Below, in pieces: positions 14,475-16,628 of a DNA stretch of 16,628 nt. Position 1 is the first letter of the stretch; the number at the start of each line of letters is the position of its first letter. The notes under the pieces were generated by a model. The model was not told the origin of the DNA. It saw only the letters and a program-made list of their open reading frames with translations, and made no database searches. Position numbers and translations under genes: made by a program. This DNA comes from Hungatella sp. UBA3147 (GTDB lineage Bacteria; Bacillota; Clostridia; Lachnospirales; Lachnospiraceae): positions 13,119-29,746 of the forward strand of contig DEYX01000253.1 in assembly GCA_002365025.1 (NCBI GenBank). The letters are read 5' to 3'.

Positions 14475-15521
14475 ATGATACCAGATCAAGAAGTGAGACT
14501 TACCCAAATGACGAAAACTGCTGGCTGTGCCGCTAAAATCGGTCCTGGAACCCTTGCCGGGATTTTAGAGAACCTGCCAAAATTTGAGGATCCGAATCTG
14601 CTGGTGGGGATTGAAACCTCTGATGACGGAGCCATTTACAAGGTGAACGAAGAGACCGCATTGATCCAGACCCTTGATTTTTTCACCCCTGTGGTGGATG
14701 ATCCTTATACCTTTGGCCAGATTGCGGCCGCTAATGCACTGAGCGATATTTACGCCATGGGTGGAGAACCAAAAGTGGCTCTAAATATTGTGGCGTGGCC
14801 AAACTGCGTCAATCCTGCCTTTTTGGGAAAGATCTTAGAAGGCGGAGCATCAAAGGTTCTTGAGGCAGGAGCGGTTCTGGCAGGCGGTCATTCCATTCAG
14901 GATGACGAACCAAAATACGGCTTAAGTGTCACCGGGTTTGTTCATCCGGATAAGGTTTTTAAAAACTGTGAAGCCAGACCTGGAGATGTTCTCATTCTGA
15001 CAAAGCCATTGGGAACCGGGATCGTTAACACGGCAGTCAAGGCGGATATGGCATCAGAAGAGGCGAAGCAGGAAGTGATCCGTGTCATGACCTCTTTAAA
15101 CAGGAAGGCAAAGCAGGTGATCGAGCATTATGAAGTTCATAGCTGCACCGATATCACAGGCTTTGGCCTGGCAGGCCATGCTGTCGAGATGGCGGAGGGC
15201 AGCGGGGTCACGATTGAGATTTCCGTGAAAGATCTGCCCATACAGAATGAGGCGAAAAGCCTTGCCCAGATGGGACTCATTCCGGAAGGGGCTTACCGGA
15301 ACCGTTCCTATACAGAGGATAAGCTGGATTTTGGAGAAGCAGAGGAATATATCCGTGATATTTTTTGTGATCCCCAGACTTCAGGAGGACTGTTGATCAG
15401 TGTTTCTCCAGAGGATGCAAAAAACATTATGAAGGATTTAAATGCGGCTAAGATGGAGACAGCCTATGGCATCATCGGGCGGGTTGTGGAACAAGAAGGA
15501 AAATCAGTAAAGTTGAGGTAA
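14475..15521 (+). CDS. selD: Selenide, water dikinase (selenophosphate synthetase) SelD, cysteine form
   Basis: A 348-residue enzyme that converts selenide and ATP to selenophosphate, AMP and phosphate, the selenium donor for selenocysteine, selenouridine and selenium cofactors. The catalytic region GCAAKIGPG (17-25) has Cys18, encoded by TGT rather than a UGA selenocysteine codon, and Lys21, matching E. coli Cys17 and Lys20. Other motifs are the acidic pair SDD (49-51), QTLDFFTPVVDDPYTFGQ (65-82), ANALSDIYAMGG (86-97) with Asp91, the glycine-rich AGGHSIQDDE (136-145), DITGFGLAGH (226-235) and DPQTSGGLL (299-307). Length is normal. ATG 14475 follows AAGGAG (14459-14464) by 10 bases. The next gene begins 4 bp after the stop, suggesting coupled translation. 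Whether selA, selB and a tRNA-Sec exist cannot be seen here. Confidence 0.95.
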   Translation: MIPDQEVRLTQMTKTAGCAAKIGPGTLAGILENLPKFEDPNLLVGIETSDDGAIYKVNEETALIQTLDFFTPVVDDPYTFGQIAAANALSDIYAMGGEPKVALNIVAWPNCVNPAFLGKILEGGASKVLEAGAVLAGGHSIQDDEPKYGLSVTGFVHPDKVFKNCEARPGDVLILTKPLGTGIVNTAVKADMASEEAKQEVIRVMTSLNRKAKQVIEHYEVHSCTDITGFGLAGHAVEMAEGSGVTIEISVKDLPIQNEAKSLAQMGLIPEGAYRNRSYTEDKLDFGEAEEYIRDIFCDPQTSGGLLISVSPEDAKNIMKDLNAAKMETAYGIIGRVVEQEGKSVKLR

Positions 15522-15525
15522 GGCC

Positions 15526-16628
15526 ATGATTTATCTGGATAATGCGGCAACCTCCTGCCAGAAGCCGGAGGAAGTGATAAAGGCGGTAGCTGACGCCATG
15601 GGCTCCCTCGGGAATTCCGGCCGGGGTGCCCATGGGGCGTCTCTTGATGCGTCCCGCATGATTTTCGATACCCGCAGGCTCATTGCAGAGCTTTTTCATG
15701 CAGGAGATCCTTCCCGGGTGGCCTTTACAGCCAATTCCACAGTCAGCTTAAACATGGCCATCCAGGGCCTGTTTAAACCGGGTGATCATGTGATCACCAC
15801 CATGATGGAGCACAATTCCGTGCTGCGTCCTTTGTACCGTATGGAAGAGCAGGGGCTAGGGCTTTCCATCCTTCCCGCAGATAAAAAGGGCAGGATCAGG
15901 TATGAGGATATTGAGAAGGAAATAAAGCAAAATACAAAGGCAGTGGTCTGTACTCATGCGTCCAACTTAACTGGAAATATAAACGACTTAGAAATCATCG
16001 GGAGCATCTGTCAAAAGAACGGACTTCTCCTGGTGGCGGATGCTTCCCAGACAGCCGGAGTGTTTGACATTGATATGGAAAAAATGGGGATCCACGTTCT
16101 TTGTTTTACCGGACATAAGGGACTTTTAGGACCTCAGGGGACCGGAGGAATCTGTGTCCGCCAGGGAGTTGCCATACGTCCCTTTATGGTGGGAGGAAGC
16201 GGAGTGAAAAGCTACTTAAAGACTCAGCCGGAGGAGATGCCGGAGGTTTTGGAAGCAGGAACCTTAAACGGACATGGGATTGCAGGCCTTCACGCAGCCC
16301 TTTTGTATCTTGAGAAAACCGGAATCAAAACCATCCGGGGGAGAGAGCTTTTTCTTATGAGACGGTTCTATGAAGGGGTAAAGGATATCCCGGGAGTTAA
16401 AATATATGGAGATTTTTCAGAAAAATCCCTTCTTTGCCGTGCCCCGGTAGTGGCTCTCAACATAGGAGATTACGATTCCGGAGAAGTGGCTGACGAGCTG
16501 GCTTGCTCCTATGGGATCTATACCAGAGCGGGTGCCCACTGTGCCCCTCTTATGCACCAGGCTCTTGGAACAGTGGAACAGGGGGCAGTTCGTTTCTCCA
16601 TGTCCCACTATAATAAGGAAGAAGAGAT
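15526..16628 (+). CDS. Cysteine desulfurase / selenocysteine lyase-like class V aminotransferase (partial, C-terminus missing)
   Basis: A PLP enzyme of the NifS/CsdB type; 367 residues are visible and the frame is open at the right edge. It begins MIYLDNAATS, the usual N terminus. TANSTVSLN (cofactor phosphate region, near 69), MMEHNSVLRP and ASQTAGVFDID follow. Lys198 in TGHKGLLGP is the predicted Schiff-base lysine, and Cys339 in RAGAHCAPLMHQ is the predicted catalytic cysteine that accepts sulfur or selenium. The RAGAHCAP form and adjacency to selD recall the EF2568-like subfamily associated with selD and selenium-dependent molybdenum hydroxylases; this is from memory of the family. Mobilising selenium for SelD is the likely role, and general desulfurase activity is the alternative. 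ATG 15526 lies 4 bp after selD with a weak GAGGTAAGG-type site in the selD end. Confidence 0.88.
   Translation, partial: MIYLDNAATSCQKPEEVIKAVADAMGSLGNSGRGAHGASLDASRMIFDTRRLIAELFHAGDPSRVAFTANSTVSLNMAIQGLFKPGDHVITTMMEHNSVLRPLYRMEEQGLGLSILPADKKGRIRYEDIEKEIKQNTKAVVCTHASNLTGNINDLEIIGSICQKNGLLLVADASQTAGVFDIDMEKMGIHVLCFTGHKGLLGPQGTGGICVRQGVAIRPFMVGGSGVKSYLKTQPEEMPEVLEAGTLNGHGIAGLHAALLYLEKTGIKTIRGRELFLMRRFYEGVKDIPGVKIYGDFSEKSLLCRAPVVALNIGDYDSGEVADELACSYGIYTRAGAHCAPLMHQALGTVEQGAVRFSMSHYNKEEE

Noticed and set aside
14517..14540. A possible UGA selenocysteine codon in the SelD active site, as in many clostridial SelD proteins.
   Set aside because: The codon reads TGT (Cys18), so this SelD is a cysteine form.

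Overview
The window looks like chromosome from an anaerobic, spore-forming member of Clostridia, most likely Lachnospiraceae (the Lacrimispora / Clostridium cluster XIVa area). This rests on the GerA/SpoVAF-type germination protein behind a sigma-G-like promoter, the AddB-AddA (not RecBCD) recombination pair, strong AGGAGG-type ribosome binding sites, moderate base composition (mid to high 40s % G+C by eye), and a selD-desulfurase pair. I have not compared it with any database.

Layout. Positions 1-1223 (minus strand) hold a cell-wall sugar recycling unit: the MurR/RpiR-type regulator and the beginning of murQ, which overlap. A divergent control region (1224-1432) carries one promoter in each direction around a perfect 10-bp dyad. 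The plus-strand gene is a PHP-domain phosphoesterase (1433-2284). It runs tail to tail into, and overlaps by 16 bp, a GerA-family germination protein (2269-3678, minus) with its own sigma-G-like promoter. The region 3679-4105 has no gene but is dense in signals: the germination promoter, a nested dyad, two vegetative promoters in tandem and a run of hairpins that may be a small RNA or long leader. It leads into a YitT-family membrane protein (4106-4978). A perfect 17-bp hairpin separates this from a MATE exporter (5062-6450, minus) and a small membrane-anchored FMN_bind-like protein (6581-7021, minus).

From 7092 everything reads rightward. addB and addA (7252-14392) encode the two subunits of the AddAB helicase-nuclease for double-strand break repair, with an 11-bp overlap. 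selD (selenophosphate synthetase, cysteine form) has its own promoter. A NifS-like cysteine desulfurase / selenocysteine lyase of the class V aminotransferase fold follows 4 bp later and runs off the window. The last two together suggest selenium mobilisation (desulfurase supplying selenium, SelD activating it), either for selenoprotein synthesis or for selenium-dependent molybdenum hydroxylases.

The most interesting unexplained signal is a 47-nt structured element found in the 5' leaders of both the MATE gene and addB, in the sense orientation each time. The two copies are strongly alike and show two compensatory base-pair changes in the second hairpin. A weaker, possibly related segment begins the transcript upstream of the YitT gene. 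I see no CRISPR array, IS element, rRNA or tRNA.
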